64,000 nt of DNA, taken from assembly GCF_947242115.1 (NCBI RefSeq), contig NC_074716.1, positions 41,184,639-41,248,638 on the forward strand. Direction: 5' to 3'. Under the pieces are notes generated by a model. It worked only from the letters and a program-made list of their open reading frames with translations. It searched no databases and was not told where the DNA came from. Made by a program: the position numbers and the translations under genes. This DNA is from Biomphalaria glabrata (Eukaryota; Mollusca; Gastropoda; Planorbidae). Below, in pieces: positions 1 to 13,636 of this stretch; position 1 is the stretch's first letter, and each line of letters begins with the position of its first letter.

Positions 1-38
1 TCTATGTTTGATTATTTATGGGGGGAATAAAAATTTAC

Positions 39-3000
39 CTTTCCAGCCACCAAAATGAAACACGAGAAGGAAATGATGCTGATAGCTCTGGACATGGTTG
101 CTTGAAATGAGTAAAAGACATTTATTAATTTATTTCATAGTCCTTAGCTTATAACTAATACCTTGTATGTAATAATAATAATAAAAAAACGTAAAATGTC
201 AACACATTTATTAAAATACCTTTTCCTTATATGAAGTGAAGTCAACTTTTTCTGCAAAGCAGTGCAGAAAAAACTCTATCAGATACATGAAGTACTGCAT
301 ATAGAATACAATAAAGGCAAACTTGTCTTGACTGTATACCTGAATTAAAAAAATGAATAAATGTAAATGAAAAGATCTTAAATTTTTCAAACGCACTGTG
401 GTGGAAGTTAAGCAATTTTGTTTAGAGTGATTGTAAACAGGGTAGCTATATATTTTTTTTAAAGTTTGTATGTTATACAAGCACTTTTTAGAAGTATAAA
501 ACAATTATTTTCTTAGTTGAAACAAAATTTCCTGCTATCATTTACTCTTAAGTAAAATACCATGTGAAAGTTTTAAGTCAATTTTTCAGTTAAAAAATTA
601 TATTTCAGCCTTTGGATGGCAGAAGAAAAAACAATTTTGGCAGAACACTTCACTATGACACTGATAAATACATTTTTACAAAGATGAAGGCCATAAAAAC
701 ACAATGCCCAAGGGTACACCTAATTTTTAAGAATGTTGAGCATATTTTTGGCACTTTTCTAATTATGTTTTCTCAAGGCTACACTAATTAGAGGTTGTAC
801 AATTTTAAATTAAATCAGATGCATATTTTTTTTAATATCAATGTAACTTTTCTATTAGGGACTATTACCGATAGATATCCATGTTTGGAATTTTGGGGAG
901 AGATGAAAAGAATAAAAGAAAAAGAAGTACAGGCCAAAGGCCCAGTATGAGATGTGTTGCAACACAAAAATCTAATCTCTTTATGTACAATGTTCATTAG
1001 TATATATTAGAAATAATTAAGTAAGAGTTTTAAAAAGTGGAATACAAAGGAAAATTCTTTTTCTTAATCTATATTATAAAGTAGAATGTGAGGTGTATGT
1101 ATGTATGTATGTTACTTATAGACATCAAAACCGCTTGACCAATCTTGATAAAACTAGGCAGGAATGTTCCTTGGGTACTAACTTAGACCGTAGTGTATGT
1201 ATTGTAGCCCTAAAAGAAACTTAAGACCCTCAAAAAAAAAAAAAAGTTGTCCGACTCTATTACAGCTATAGTATTTTATGGATCTAGGCCATTCTACAAT
1301 GTTAACATGAGAAAAGATAGACAGGATTTAGACCTAGATCTAATTTTAAGAAATACACTTTGCGCAGATAGTTTTTTACTTTGACACATGAAAATACAAA
1401 AGTAAATCCATTGATTTTATTATATAATAAAATTAACCTTCAATTTTGTGTTTCAAAAGCATTTTTTCCATAAATTAGTTCCTTATGTTCCTGGCGAACA
1501 TTCTTTCATTAGACAATACCGTAATGAATCGCGTACTAAATATTAATTCGTTTAATTGTTTAATTTATAATCCCATCCCTAGATCTAAAACTCTAATTCA
1601 ACTCTAAGATGATAAAACTTCTCTTCGCACAGATAGTTTTATACTTTAACACATTAACATATTAATAAAAGCCCATTCATTTCATATTTTGATCAAATAA
1701 ACATTCAAATTTGGTTTTCTAAAGCTACATTCGTTTACGAAAGCTGCGAAGCCGAGTTGAGATAGGCCTAGATCTATATTCATTCATGAATCGCGTACTA
1801 AAAATTATTTTGTTTAATTGTTCACTTTATAATCCCATTCATTGAACAAAGCTATCGCTCTTTTCGTTTTTAATAGATAAGAATGTATCGACTTTGGGTA
1901 AACCCATTTTCGCAAAACTAATTTTATTTTCGTAGCGAAAGAGAAATAACGTGAAAGGATCATTAGCTACGTTTAACATACATCTAAATCCAATCCACTA
2001 GATTATTCAAAAGCATTTTTTACATAAATTAGTTCCTGATATCTGTGACTACAGATTTCCTGGCGAACATTCTTTCATTACACATTACCAAATGGTTACA
2101 CATTAACACATCTCTCTACTGAGTCTATTGCTAGGCCTAGGTCTAAAACTCTTATTGAACTCTAAGATGATAAAACTTCTTTTCACAAAGATAGTTTTAT
2201 GCTTTTACACATAAACATACTAATTATTGTCCATTCATTTCATATTTTAATCAAATTAACATTCAAATTTGTTTTTCTAAAGCATTTTTAATACATTCGT
2301 TCGCTGTTCGCTAAAGCTGCGTAGCCGTGTTGAGATAGGCCTATATTCATTCATGAAAAAAAGTTCACACATGCGGAGCACAGAATGAACTCTATAAAAG
2401 CCAATTTTTAACTCTAGATTAGTGTAGATTTAGATCTATGTCTACCTCAAGATCTACTTTATACTTTAACACATGAACATACAAAATTAAGTCTATTCAC
2501 CTCAAATTTTAATCAAATATATGTAGGCCTACAAGCAAATGTTTTAATTTTAAAAAAAATGGATTTAAGCCTATTAGCTATTTTGATTTGATAGCTTCAT
2601 TCACACTATTTTTACATTGACGCATTCGCTTTACTTATTACATTATTATTTCGTTTAATTGTTTACAAAACACTCTCAGTGACTATATCGAAAGTAATGT
2701 GCAAATAAAGACCCGCGGGTCGTGGGTAACATATGTCTAGTATATTATAAAGTTTTTTCAAATCCTTACTTTGGTGGATATACAATATAAATTACTTCAT
2801 TATTACTTACATTTGACTCGATGTAGGTATAAAAGTTAACAATATTGGACAAAATCAATAAAAGCCAAAATATAAATAGAACGCCAGATGTGACAAAATT
2901 TTTCTTCCTTTCCAGAATGACAAGAATAAGGGTTGCAACCTGTGGATAACAAAAAATAAGGGTATTCATGCTATGGATATGAAAATGTACGAATCCATTA

Positions 3001-5952
3001 TGTCATTTCAAAAAGGTTGCAATTAGATTAAAATAAGGAAAATGAAAAAAAGTTAAAGTTTTACACACAAAAAATTTATATGCATATATTTTAAAATATA
3101 AACTTTAAACTAATCTCTAATCTAATATTTTTATCTATTATTAAAAGATATATTAAAACTAAACTTATTAACCATTTTCATACCACAAAATAGTAGTATT
3201 TCTTATTTAAATATGAGATTTAAGCTATAAGGGAATTTCAGAAAGTAAATAAATCAAGTTAATAGCAAAATGTCTACATAATGAATGCATTTTTCTTATT
3301 TCTATTTCCAACCCTAATAATCACTATAAAAATATAGCTTTCACATTCATAAATATATGAAATAATTTTAACTTTCTTGAATTTTAACGATCTATCAAAG
3401 GAAATTGAAAACATGCTTTAATTACATTTAATGGGTTTTAATTAAACAATAGTAATACATATTTGTTCCTGTTTTATAATTTCAGTTATGGTGCTTTAAA
3501 TGAAAATGATGGGTTTGAGATAATAAATTATAGAACTTTGATTCAAACTTGAATAACTAAATGGATAAGCTTGATTTGAAGAATAAATAGGCACAATGAT
3601 TCAAATTAAAACAATAAATGCACACAGAATAGAAAGCATATTTATTACTTACTCCCCCCACCTTTTTTTTACCCCCTATTCAAACTTCTCAATCTAAATC
3701 TTTAAAGATCATAAAGTTCTCTATTTTAATGTCCCTGAGCTATTTTAAGCTTTGCAGGTATAAACTATTGTGATTGTGAATGACTTCTATGGTTATTAGC
3801 AACAAGTATATGTCTTGTTATAAGATAATTGTAAATTGTAATGCAGTATTTAAAATTAAAATTTGAACTAAGATTTCTATTCTAAACAGGATTTAACTTA
3901 TGAAATTTTTGCATCTACGCCACTGCATTTGATAATTAGATATAAAAATTTCTATAAGCCTTAATTTGTACAAGTCACAACAATTGGAAAACATACCAGT
4001 GTAAATGTCATAAGAAGAGGATCAAAGAAGTCTGCTTTGACATAATCTTCCCCTGAATACTTCTTCAGTGTCACAACATTGAGGATATTTATACCTGACA
4101 GCACTATCAATGAGCACAAGAAGATCTGTGGAAATACAAATTATAGACAAAACTTTCAAATTACTACCAATGATTTTTTTTTTGTAACAAAGCAGCAGTA
4201 CATTGTAGAAGACTTCATGGAATCTTGTGATGGATAGACCAAACCCTTTGCAAGTCTATATCTAAGATCACAAGAAAAGCCTTCACCTGGAACCCACAAG
4301 GAAAGAGGAAAAAGGGACGGCCCCAACAAGGTGCCAAGATTTGGAGATAGATGCCAAGCAGATGGGCAAGACCAGGGGACAGTTGGAGAGTCTCGCACAA
4401 AACCGAGATGCCTGGAGAAAGCTGATTGGTGGTTCTTGCTCCAGACAGGACCACATGTAGAGGAGATGAGAGTAATTTTTTGCCAGTAAATATTGAAATA
4501 ACTACACCCAAGTTAAGCAATTTTTAAATTAATTATCAAACTTGGTTGATAAAGTGAGTCATTTGTACTGAACATGCATAACTATAAAAATACTAACAAT
4601 TAATTTAATAAAACATAAAGTAAATGTATTTTTGTTAATATATAAAATAAAACTTAAATAACAATGCCCTTGAAAATTCAATTGTAGAAATGAATTTTTC
4701 TTTTAAATCATAAAATCTTTGTTTGTAAAATGTTTTACATGTTTTGGATGTTCCTTCAGAGTTGAAGATAGTTTACTTCCTAGTCTATACCTCCAGCAGG
4801 ACGACGGAAAATGGGAGCGGGCAGGGTTTGAACCTGGGACCATTGATAAATACAAACGACAGTCCAGCACGCAAATGGCACGACCAGGCAGCCATGATAG
4901 TACCAAAAATTTTACTCTGGTAATTTTTATTTCACTTATTTCTTATTGGAATGGCACCTTAATTTATTAGGGGAGCGGAAAAAAATGATTAACTGTTGTG
5001 CTGACTACTAGGTATCTTAGATTTAGAATATATGAACTATACTTCACATATCCTGAAAAATCTTTAAGGAAACTAGTTAGGAAGGAAACAGAGAAATGAT
5101 GGAAGCAAAATTTATGAGCAATGTTGACTCAGTAGTCAATCACGATCTACTTACCAACTTTAAAAGAAAAAGCCAGCTGAACAAATTTTTAGGTGTGGAA
5201 GCAGGTCTTGATGCAATGTACCAAATATACACAGGAGCAGACAACCACAACCAGCCACAAGGAATCCAAACGAGCACAGTGTGTATAAAGCATTCTGTAA
5301 ACTGGGGCCATTGACTCTCCCAAGTTAAATGTTCATCCTACAAAAAGATTTTTTTGGTGTTAATAACATGGATCCCTTTGAGCAATAATGGTGTAGATAG
5401 TTTTTTTTTTTGTTTAAGAGAATGTTTTCACTCAATAAAAGTAGCCCACTCATCACATTGAAATCTTAAAAAACTAAAGAAAAATTTTGGCAAAAAAAAA
5501 AAAAAAAAAAAAACTTTGTCAATCAACTCTCACCTGCCTCCACCCCCCACCTTTCCAAAATGTTTGTAAGAAAAATATTTAAAGAGAGAAGAACTTGTAT
5601 TTTCAAACTCAGATAAATACTGGGGGAAAATATGTTATCATATTTAAATATTGGTTATTTTTATTCCTTTGATTACTAAAAAAAATATTTTTTTTACAAC
5701 TTAGAAACTAGTGCAAAATGAAATACATTTGACTTTGATTTTTTATATATTTATATTATATTTATAGAAATCTAAAATTGTATTTTATGCTGACAATAAT
5801 AATTTTGAAGAGTTCAGTTGCTCATTGTATGTCTTTACTTTTATCACAATTTTTACAACTCAGAAAGCTGCAAACAAAAATCTTACCCAAAAAGGATCAA
5901 CACAAAAGCCATTTAAAGATGTAGCTGTTAAGTTGTTTGACTGCTCCATCAT
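39..5952 (-). CDS. ABCC1: ABCC1/MRP1-like multidrug resistance-associated ABC transporter, N-terminal part
   Basis: Exons in transcript order on the minus strand: 5952-5887, 5337-5155, 4125-3997, 2939-2811, 339-220, 100-39. All have AG/GT boundaries and the phases join into 229 codons plus 2 nt. The product begins MMEQSNNLT and has [22 protein letters not shown] and [10 protein letters not shown], which line up with human MRP1 GFCSADGSDPLW, TKCFQNTVLVWVPC and ERRKGVQSSG. Five hydrophobic segments form TMD0, near residues 38-60, 78-100, 118-136, 143-165 and 178-198. Residues 210-229 ([16 protein letters not shown]) match the MRP1 linker before TMD1. The family exports glutathione conjugates and organic anions across membranes; TMD0 is typical of long MRPs. 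The core TMDs and ATPase domains lie left of base 1. The start is the first Met of the first exon, as in MRP1, where exon 1 codes only a short N terminus. ABCC2, ABCC3 and ABCC6 also have TMD0, so the exact paralogue is uncertain. Confidence 0.88.
1068..2740 (+). mobile_element. Non-autonomous Helitron in an ABCC intron
   Basis: The element starts TC (1068) after an A (1067) and ends CTAG (2737-2740) before a T (2741): the A|T insertion and TC...CTRR ends expected of Helitrons. A perfect 12-bp palindrome (GACCCGCGGGTC, 2710-2721) ends 15 nt before CTAG, in the position of the terminal hairpin. No Rep/helicase coding is visible, so it is non-autonomous. Inside, about 0.57 kb is duplicated in tandem: about 1440-1800 resembles about 2007-2360. 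It sits between two ABCC exons, and its 3' end is only 70 bp from the exon at 2811-2939. Confidence 0.75.
4232..4445 (+). mobile_element. LINE 3' fragment (reverse-transcriptase ORF C terminus)
   Basis: Two plus-strand frames together give the familiar end of non-LTR ORF2 proteins: a [12 protein letters not shown] stretch, then a [19 protein letters not shown]-type stretch. The change of frame between them shows decay. It lies in an ABCC intron, opposite to the gene. Confidence 0.6.
4720..4897 (-). repeat. tRNA-derived SINE, family A
   Basis: Minus-strand copy of a SINE also present at about 12801, 20606 and 45597. Shared parts are a tRNA-like head (GGTCGTGC...), a pol III B-box-like GGTTCAAACC motif and a tail reading CTGAAGGAACATCTGAAAC in the sense direction. 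It lies in an ABCC intron. Confidence 0.7.
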
Positions 5953-8900
5953 TTCTAATAATCTTCAGGAAAAAATATACATTATTTAAGTAAAACATGC
6001 CATAACAGTCATCAGTCTATTTCATGAGCTTAATCTCATGCACTCACTTTTATTTTAAAAATAAAATAGCATCCAAATGCCAGTGTCTGATTTACTGATT
6101 AATGCAAAATACTGAATGCCAACTAAATAAAAAAATTTATATGAATGTTAAGAAAATAGTTCAATTTATAATCTTTTTTTATTAGATATCTAGTTAGAAA
6201 TATTGAATACATTACTGAAAAAATATGTCTAAACAATGCAATATATGGTATTTCCAGACTAAAGTCAGATAGTGGCTTGCAAGTGAACATTACATTATAT
6301 CATATGAAGTTTATTTAAAAGATTTGAGAATGAAACAAAAAAATGTTGTAAGTCACTTATCAGAAATATTATTTACTATTATTACAACAAATGCAAGTCT
6401 TCTGAGTAGCCTAGAAATAAATATAGATACATTTCTTGATTGATCAGATACAAATTAATTCATCAACATGTGCCTATTAATGGCCTTGAAATATATATCT
6501 ATTTTTTAAAAGATCAGTTGTAACATAACTAAACTTATCAAATGCTTTATTTAGAATAAAAATAATAATGGTCGGAAAAAAAAAATAATGTAGAAAAATG
6601 GCCAGACATAAACTGCATCTAATATATTTTTTTCCTGCAAATGTAGAAGGTTTAGCTTTAGAACAAAATAGCATAATTTACTAATCATTTACCATAACCT
6701 GATAGGCTATTGTCTTGTATAGGCTCTTTTTGCCCCTCCCCTTTACAATTAAGTTATAATGATATAGTTTACTAACCAAGCCCTAACCTAGATAATACTA
6801 TCTAATCTAGATTTCAGATGCTTGTAGATAGTATTAATTATATCTAGAACTAGACTTTAGTTAGTAGAGTGTCATTACTAGATTGCTATTGTAGGTAACT
6901 CAACTAATACAGTTGTTTATTCACATGGGAATTTCACAAACACATAATAATGTCTGCCTTGAGCATAGCCTTTTCATCATTTATAATGCTATAGTAAATA
7001 CATTTTCTTATTTTGTGACTATTTAGAATAATACTAATAGATCTACAAGTAAGTTAAGAAAGTAAGTACAACTTACTACTAGTCTGATGTAAAGTATGTA
7101 CTAGACGTCTGACTCTAGTCTTTCTAATAGTACTAATGGTTATAATAGTATTACTACTATTATTATTAATAGTCTTAAACTGTTTTTTAGTTAATCAAGT
7201 TACAGATTCTGTATAGTGTATTTCCAATTCTATACTCTTAAGCAAGTAATTTTTATATATGTAAGTATAGTATATGTATATATATATAATATTATATATA
7301 TTAAGATTTTCTTTACATTTTCAGGGTATATGTATATAAATGAGAAAAAAAATCTCAACTTGGCAACATTGCATAAACTCCAGGTCAACCTTTATATTGG
7401 TTTCAGCAAACATAACTCTACATGAGTAAGAATTGGAACTGAAGCCTACTTAATAGGTAGCCAAGCAACTCTTGTCACTCAGCCACACATCTGACAGTTT
7501 ATACTTTATAGTAAGAATGATGCATAAAATGTAACATACAAGTTTTTTTTGCTTAATAATGAAAAAGAAAACAGAAGTAAAAAACTATATATGTTTACAC
7601 ACAAAAGATAAGAATTTTCTTAAGTTTTGATATGAATGATTTTAGAATGTGCCAATAGATGACTCCCTTCCCCTTTATGTACAACCAATGCAGTTTGACC
7701 CTTATTAGAATTTATTGTGACCTCGTAAACAAATTGATGGCAATTCTCCCTTCACCTTTATGTACAACCAATGCAATTTGACCCTTATTAGAATTTACTG
7801 TCACCCCATAAAAAAATTGATGGCAATTTTATATCTAATAGGTTAAGTATTCTTTTCTTAGCAAATGACAATTCCCAGTTTAGATAGCATAGTATGTTTA
7901 ATATCTAGTCCTATTAAACAATAATATTTCACTTTGCGGATCAATTATTACTAAATATATAAATCCAAACATTAAAAGAAATTTTTAATTTACATTTAAA
8001 CATTATTGCTTCAACTTTTTTGTCCAAAAATAGATTTGATGGAACCTTCTGAGAATTTACACTGCAAAAACTTTCTTACAAGCCAATAATAGGCCAATAG
8101 TTTTACACAAAAGAATTGAAAAAGATGCAATGTAAAATGGCACAACATGAGCTGCGTTTTTTCTAAACAGTAGGGGTACACAATTTCTATTCAAATTGAC
8201 ATGTGCAGTGACATTTAGAACTAACAGAACATAAAACTTAAAAACAACCCTTCGAATTGATATCGTTTCCGGATCGCATAACATAAAAAAAATGTTTCTA
8301 AAATGAGCTGGGGTAAATATCAATATATCTTGAAATCACGAATTATTCAACAGAGCGAGACTCTTGTCACCTGGTACTTTATTAGATAATAAGATAAGAG
8401 ATAACTCAATAAGTATAAATAAGTAATAAGTAAGATACTATAATTACTGTCAGTATGAGTATTCTAGTACCAAATAATCTACCTTTGGCCGGGCTTTAGC
8501 CTCTAGTTTAAATTTAAATAGTCAGTTATGAGTTAATAAGTAAATTACTATAAATAGCTTAATAAGTTGACTATTATAATTTATATATTATATTATATTT
8601 ATATTATAATAATTATATAGAAACTAAGAATCTTGTTGTTCTAGGCTAGTACTACTAGTAGACGTAGTCGTAGTAGTAGGCTAGCCTGTAAGTTACACTC
8701 AGCTCATACTCATAACTGTGTTACGAGTGTGTATGTAAGTGTAAGAGTGAGAGTGTAAGTTAAAGTTGTAAGTCTAGACTTTAGACTGGATATAGAATAA
8801 TAGATCTATCTAAATTAGACTATAGATTTACCTTAAGTAGATCTAGATCACCAGTAGATCTATTCTTGAATAATTCAGACTCACTTTAACTAGATCTAGA

Positions 8901-9130
8901 TAGACATAGAGTTAGATGAGTCTAGATAACGATTAATTATCTATTGAAGTCTATTCTCCTATGCTGGATGATCACTGGATCTTGTGTAACTTTTAACGCA
9001 GGAAAAAAAAAAGGTAAATAATTCTTACTCGTCATAATTTCATCCACTCTTAAAATATGTAGTTCAGTGGTTTGTTTGTTTTTTTAACTGTGAAAAGTTG
9101 ATGACGAGGCGTGTTTAGGTTTATATACCA
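5953..9130. other. AT-rich upstream region of the ABCC gene, no gene recognised
   Basis: This should contain the ABCC 5' UTR and promoter, but I can place neither. It holds an 83-bp tandem duplication at 7663-7828 and many CTAGATCT-like strings at 6780-8950. An open stretch on the minus strand at 8057-8323 has no recognisable similarity or splice context. Confidence 0.5.
7663..7828. repeat. 83-bp tandem duplication
   Basis: Two adjacent copies (about 7663-7745 and 7746-7828) share TTTATGTACAACCAATGCA, GACCCTTATTAGAATTTA and TTGATGGCAATT, with a few substitutions. Nothing indicates function. Confidence 0.75.
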
Positions 9131-9132
9131 CA

Positions 9133-10103
9133 GGCATGGGCGTAGCCAGGATTTTTTTTCGGGGGGGGGGATTTTTTTGAACCCCAACCCTCTTGCCCAT
9201 AGCAGACTTTCAGGTAGCCTACATCAAAAAGATGCAAATTGCACATTTTTACAAACTATTTTGAGAACAATTTAGATCTAAAGGCAAAGTTGTGCTCGGA
9301 TTCACAATAGTGCTTCTAATGTTTTACATTCGATCGTGATTGACGAAAATAGACTACAGAAATAGTTAATCATTTAGTACTAATTGTTGTTTCTTTTAAC
9401 AGGAAGGGAGTTAAACTCTTAATTTTCAGATAAATGGCAGTAATTAGCTGTTATTTCCCCTTCAATAAGCTTTGTATTTTATTCTTTTTTTTTTCTCTAT
9501 TACTTTGTTTTTAATGTATACCTGTCTTATTTGTGTGTGCGTGTGAGTCCTCCGTTGTAAGGATTTGTCCTCCTATGAGGGTGCTGGTATCAGGTAACAT
9601 TATTCATAACTATTGTTCTGGCTGACAACACATGGGTGTTTGTTAAATGAGTTTATTGTATCTCTGTATATTGCCGCAAAATGGATCTAGGCCCATATGT
9701 AATGTAATATAGATTTGTGTCTGTTGTGTACGAGTGTTTTGAACGTATTGCTTGGCCCACTGGTCTGCGAACCTCGCTTCGTGTGCTGTATTATTGTTAG
9801 ATGAATTATCATTCTACTTCAATAAAGCCTTGATGTGAGACGTGTAAAGTCACGTGTTTTCCGGTCTTTTAACGTGAGATAACTACAGTAGCCATGTTTC
9901 TCAACGATTTTTTAAAATAATATTTTACACACATTAAACAATGCTGTGTATTAAGCGGTGCTGCGTATGCTGTAACGTTCAATACTTAATGTCTGTGGGT
10001 TTGTGGAACGAATTATTTAAATTCAAAAAAAAAAAGACCAGTTGAGTTGCGGGGGGGGGGCGTGCACGTTTGCACCAATATCAACACCCTGGATCCACCA
10101 GAG
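9133..10103. mobile_element. Decayed repeat bounded by GGGCGTAGCCAGG and CCCTGGATCCACCAG
   Basis: The left end, GGGCGTAGCCAGG followed by T-run and G-run, recurs at about 25890. The right end has a G-run and then ACACCCTGGATCCACCAG. The two ends are loosely inverted, as in old hAT-like or other terminal-inverted-repeat elements. No coding is visible between them, so the class is uncertain. Confidence 0.4.
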
Positions 10104-10235
10104 ATACATTTAGTCCCACAGCATAGATTGATAGGTACTCGTTCAAATTTTCAAACTCTGTCGAAATACAGAAAAGAATGAAGTGGGGAGGGGTTTCAAA
10201 ATTAACAGACTGTCTGGTCAAGAATTTTTTTTGTC

Positions 10236-10623
10236 AAAATTGAGAAAAGACTAAATGTGGCTCAACAGAGATGGCTGAGACGGATTTTGGGAGTCAGTTA
10301 CACAGACCGGATCTCAAACAAGGAAATCCTTTGCCGAACTGGGAGTCGAACACTTAGTGAGGTTGTGACTGAGCGTCGCGTGAGGTTTGCGGGACATGTT
10401 CTACGTCAAAATGAATTACGCACACCAAGAGTTGCGATAACATGGAAGCCAAAACGAGGAAAGCGCAAACAGGGACGTCTTCGTATTACCTGGCGACACA
10501 CCTTCATGGAGGACCTCAGAACAGTGGACACCAGATGGGAAGAGGCCTCAGACATTGCCAGTGACAGATCATTATGGAGACAGCTTGCCGCCCAATGCGC
10601 CGAACGGCGCGGGAGGACCTAAG
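10236..10623 (+). mobile_element. LINE ORF2 C-terminal fragment
   Basis: Open on the plus strand for about 121 codons. It has the post-polymerase motif series of non-LTR ORF2 proteins: RWLRRILGVSYTDRISNKEI, RVRFAGHVLRQ, KRGKRKQGRLRITWRHTFMED and a final DRSLWRQLAAQCAERRGRT. It ends in TAA (10620-10622). A diverged antisense copy lies at 26218-26462. The reverse-transcriptase core is absent, so it is a 5'-truncated copy. Confidence 0.75.
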
Positions 10624-10960
10624 TCTAAGTCTGGTCAAGAAAGTTTTTGTACGGAAGAATTTTTTTTCTTCCGACACACGCTAGCACACACACACGCACA
10701 CACATACAATTCTTGATACACAGCTATGGGTGGTCAGTCACAGGTTGGGCATTTGTAATCTCCAGGCGCTGTTGCACTTTCACCCTTCCTTCTACTACTA
10801 TTGTGTATGCCATATATTTGAGAGAAAGAAAGAGAGAGAGAGAGAGAGATTGGTTGATTTCTGTGGGTTAAGTCAAATATTAATAAAATCTAGACCTACA
10901 AGATGTTAGGCGTTCAAAAATAAAAACACATTAGAAATGTAAACCCTTAGTTTAAATCTG

Positions 10961-10990
10961 GCCTTGACCAATATTAATAAATCGTCTGCA
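10961..10990 (+). promoter_or_regulatory. Candidate core promoter of BHMT-like copy 1
   Basis: CCTTGACCAATATTAATAAA: a CCAAT string (10968-10972) and a TATA-like TATTAATA (10972-10979), about 130 bp before the ATG at 11113. The same block, TTGACCAATAT-AATAAA then CGTCTGCAAACTT, is conserved at 24185-24217 upstream of copy 2, while the surrounding DNA is not. Conservation between the duplicates is the main evidence. Confidence 0.5.
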
Positions 10991-12094
10991 AACTTGGTAT
11001 TTTTAATTGAAAGCGTTTGTCTCCCCATTAGTTGAATTGTACTATATGAACTAGATCTTTGTGGGACCTGGTTCGTTTACAAAGCATATGTAGTGTACAG
11101 CAACATTTCGGCATGTCGAATACAGGTTTGGTGTAATTCTAAACTTATGTTTAATAATGATCAAAATTCAGATATTTTTCAATAAAAAAGAAAAATAAGT
11201 TGATAATATTTGTGTCTTGATTTGCTTGCATCAGCAAATTTAGATTGTTATTTATGACAGTTTACTTTCATTCATTATATCTTCACTATGATTCTAACTT
11301 TATTTTTATCTATATATTTCAAAATTTTTCTTCCTCTCTATGACCACTCTATACTTGTTGCATGGGGTACGTTTTGCCGCAACATTGTTATAGAGGGACA
11401 TTTAAATGAGAGAGATTCGGGCAATATTTTTTGAAACACAATTTTTTGTAATGAGCATTGTTTTTTTTTTTTTTTTCACTATACTATACTAAAGTTTGGT
11501 AACTAACCAAAAATGGATCAATTAAAATTTTAACCAAGTAGTCAATTAATTAATGGTAATTAGTTGTTTTGTTTGATATCGAAAAAGGAAATAAATTGTA
11601 CGTAATTGAGAGATATAGGCCTAGTTGTATATGTTGAGTTCAGCTTAGACAAGCTTTTTAAAAAGTATTTTTTATATTTTGCTTGTTTTAAATCTACAGG
11701 CTCATTACAAGAGCGTCTCGCCAATGGCGGTACGTTGGTTGTTGCCGAGGGCAATGTGTTTGAATTTGAGAGACGCGGCTATCTCCAGGCTGGCGCCTTC
11801 GTCCCTGAGGTGGTCATTGAACGTCCAGACCTGGTCAAGCTGATGCACGAAGAGTTTGTTCATGCTGGGAGTGATGTCGTTCTTGCTTTCACGGTATATC
11901 AGTTAAGACAGATACATTAACTTAGCTGTAATATTTATATATTTCTCTCTGTCCTTTGCCTTTGATAAAATTTCATTCACTGTCTTCACATCGCTTTCTT
12001 TGTCGTTTTTTCATCTTATTCTTGGTACTCTTCCCTAAAGGAACCTCTTTGCGAGCCCTGGGGATGTGATGTTGCGTTAGAGTTTGAGTTTACA

Positions 12095-12350
12095 AGTTTG
12101 GCAAATTTTTCATTGGCATAGAAAAGACAAAAATAAAAAAAAATAACCAATAAAATGTCAATTAATTATTGATAATTTCAGCTTGATACCGAAAAGGGAA
12201 ATTAATCCTTCAGTATTCACAGATATGGCTAAATATCTAGGGGTTGTACACGTTTTTTTCTCCCACACCCATTTTTGGATCAAGTCAAAAGTTTAAGCAA
12301 TCATTTATTGTATATATATTTATTTAAGTGCAGAGTTCTTCCCCTTACAT
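12095..12350 (+). repeat. Partial MITE (ACAAAGCTTAT family), 3' part
   Basis: In intron 2 of BHMT-like copy 1. It shares TGGATCAAG and GAGTTCTTCCCCTTA(C)ATAAGCTTT with the fuller copies at 17290, 50465 and 58208. Another diverged piece lies at about 11530-11660 in intron 1. Confidence 0.5.
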
Positions 12351-12800
12351 AAGCTTTTTTAAAAGCTTTTTTCTTTTTCATTTTGCTTATTAATATTTTC
12401 CAAGTATTATGGGCACAGAGAAAAACTTCGTTTGATTGGTGAAGAAAGCGAACTGGAATGTATGAATAAACGAGCGCTGTCTATTGTCAAAGAGGTGGCC
12501 AAATCAACGGGGACTTTATTTGCTGGAAACATTTGCAATTCCACCATATATCGCAAGGACGACCCTGAAAGTCAAAAACAATTGGAAGCGATGTTTAAGG
12601 TTGGCAATCTTTTTCTTTTTCGGATAAGATTCCACTTTCAATGTCTTATCTATTTATCTTAAAAATTACATACGTTCCTTCAAGAAAAAGATAATTACGT
12701 CTATATACGTTTCCATGTTTCAATCTAGTTGAGCAAATAATAAATAGGAAAAAAAAAAACGGATTCCTAGCAGGATCCAGGGTATGACGGATGACGGAAG

Positions 12801-12960
12801 GCAGCCTTGTCGTGCGATATGCGCTCTGGACTGTTGTTCGGTCGTCTCGATGGTTCCGGGTTCATTCCCCGTAGTCCAGCGGGAGGTTTGGACTAGGTAG
12901 TAGGCCTAGATTTTCTCTGACCCTGAAGGAACATCTGAAACATATAAAATAAACAACGTC
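12801..12960 (+). repeat. tRNA-derived SINE, family A
   Basis: In intron 3 of BHMT-like copy 1. Head CTTGTCGTGCGATATGCGC, B-box-like GGTTCCGGGTTCATTCCCC, tail CTGAAGGAACATCTGAAAC. Confidence 0.7.
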
Positions 12961-13345
12961 TCTCTAATTGCACTAGAGAAAAAAAAAGCGCAAATCAGAA
13001 ATAAATTGAGGCATTTATCAAAATATAAAAATTGTTGAAAGTTTATTTTGCGATTCGCTCATCTGATGATAGTGGGTAGTCCGATAGATTTTAAATTTAT
13101 GGTGATATAGAAGTTCTTCCATTTTCTTTACCTGACTTGTCTTCACCTAGTTTGACTCTTTTATGTCAAAGTCTATGGTTCGCACCAATAATAATTATCT
13201 TAAATATTTTGATCTTCAGGAGCAAATAGAATGGGCAGTTAATGCTGGTATAGATTACATCCTTGGTGAGACATTTAGTGAACTCGGGGAAGCGATGCTG
13301 GCGCTACACTGTATCAAAAAATATGGAAAAGGTTAGAGACATATT

Positions 13346-13387
<42 letters not shown>

Positions 13388-13597
13388 GCACACGCACACA
13401 CACTTGGATATTTTTGTGCAATTACCAATACTGTTTTGATGTTAAACAAAAACGTGTGGTCTGCTGTTTCAAAAGAGGGTAAAGATTTTGCGGTAAAGTC
13501 ATTAATCTTAGTCTCCTCTCGACTAGCATCACGATGTTTTTAACTCTTCTTGCTCTCTCTATCTCCATAGTTTTTCTTCTAGTTCTTCCTCTCTCTT

Positions 13598-13636
<39 letters not shown>

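Noticed and set aside
8057-8323. Minus-strand 88-codon open frame
   Set aside because: No recognisable similarity, low-complexity flanks and no splice context linking it to the ABCC gene.
9540-9895. Possible solo LTR (TGTAAGG...CTACA with AATAAAG near its end)
   Set aside because: No target-site duplication and no second copy in the window; it also sits inside another decayed repeat. Too weak to list as an element.
12801-12960. Functional tRNA gene
   Set aside because: B-box-like motif present, but no cloverleaf closes, and the same unit with a non-tRNA tail occurs four times, as expected of a SINE.
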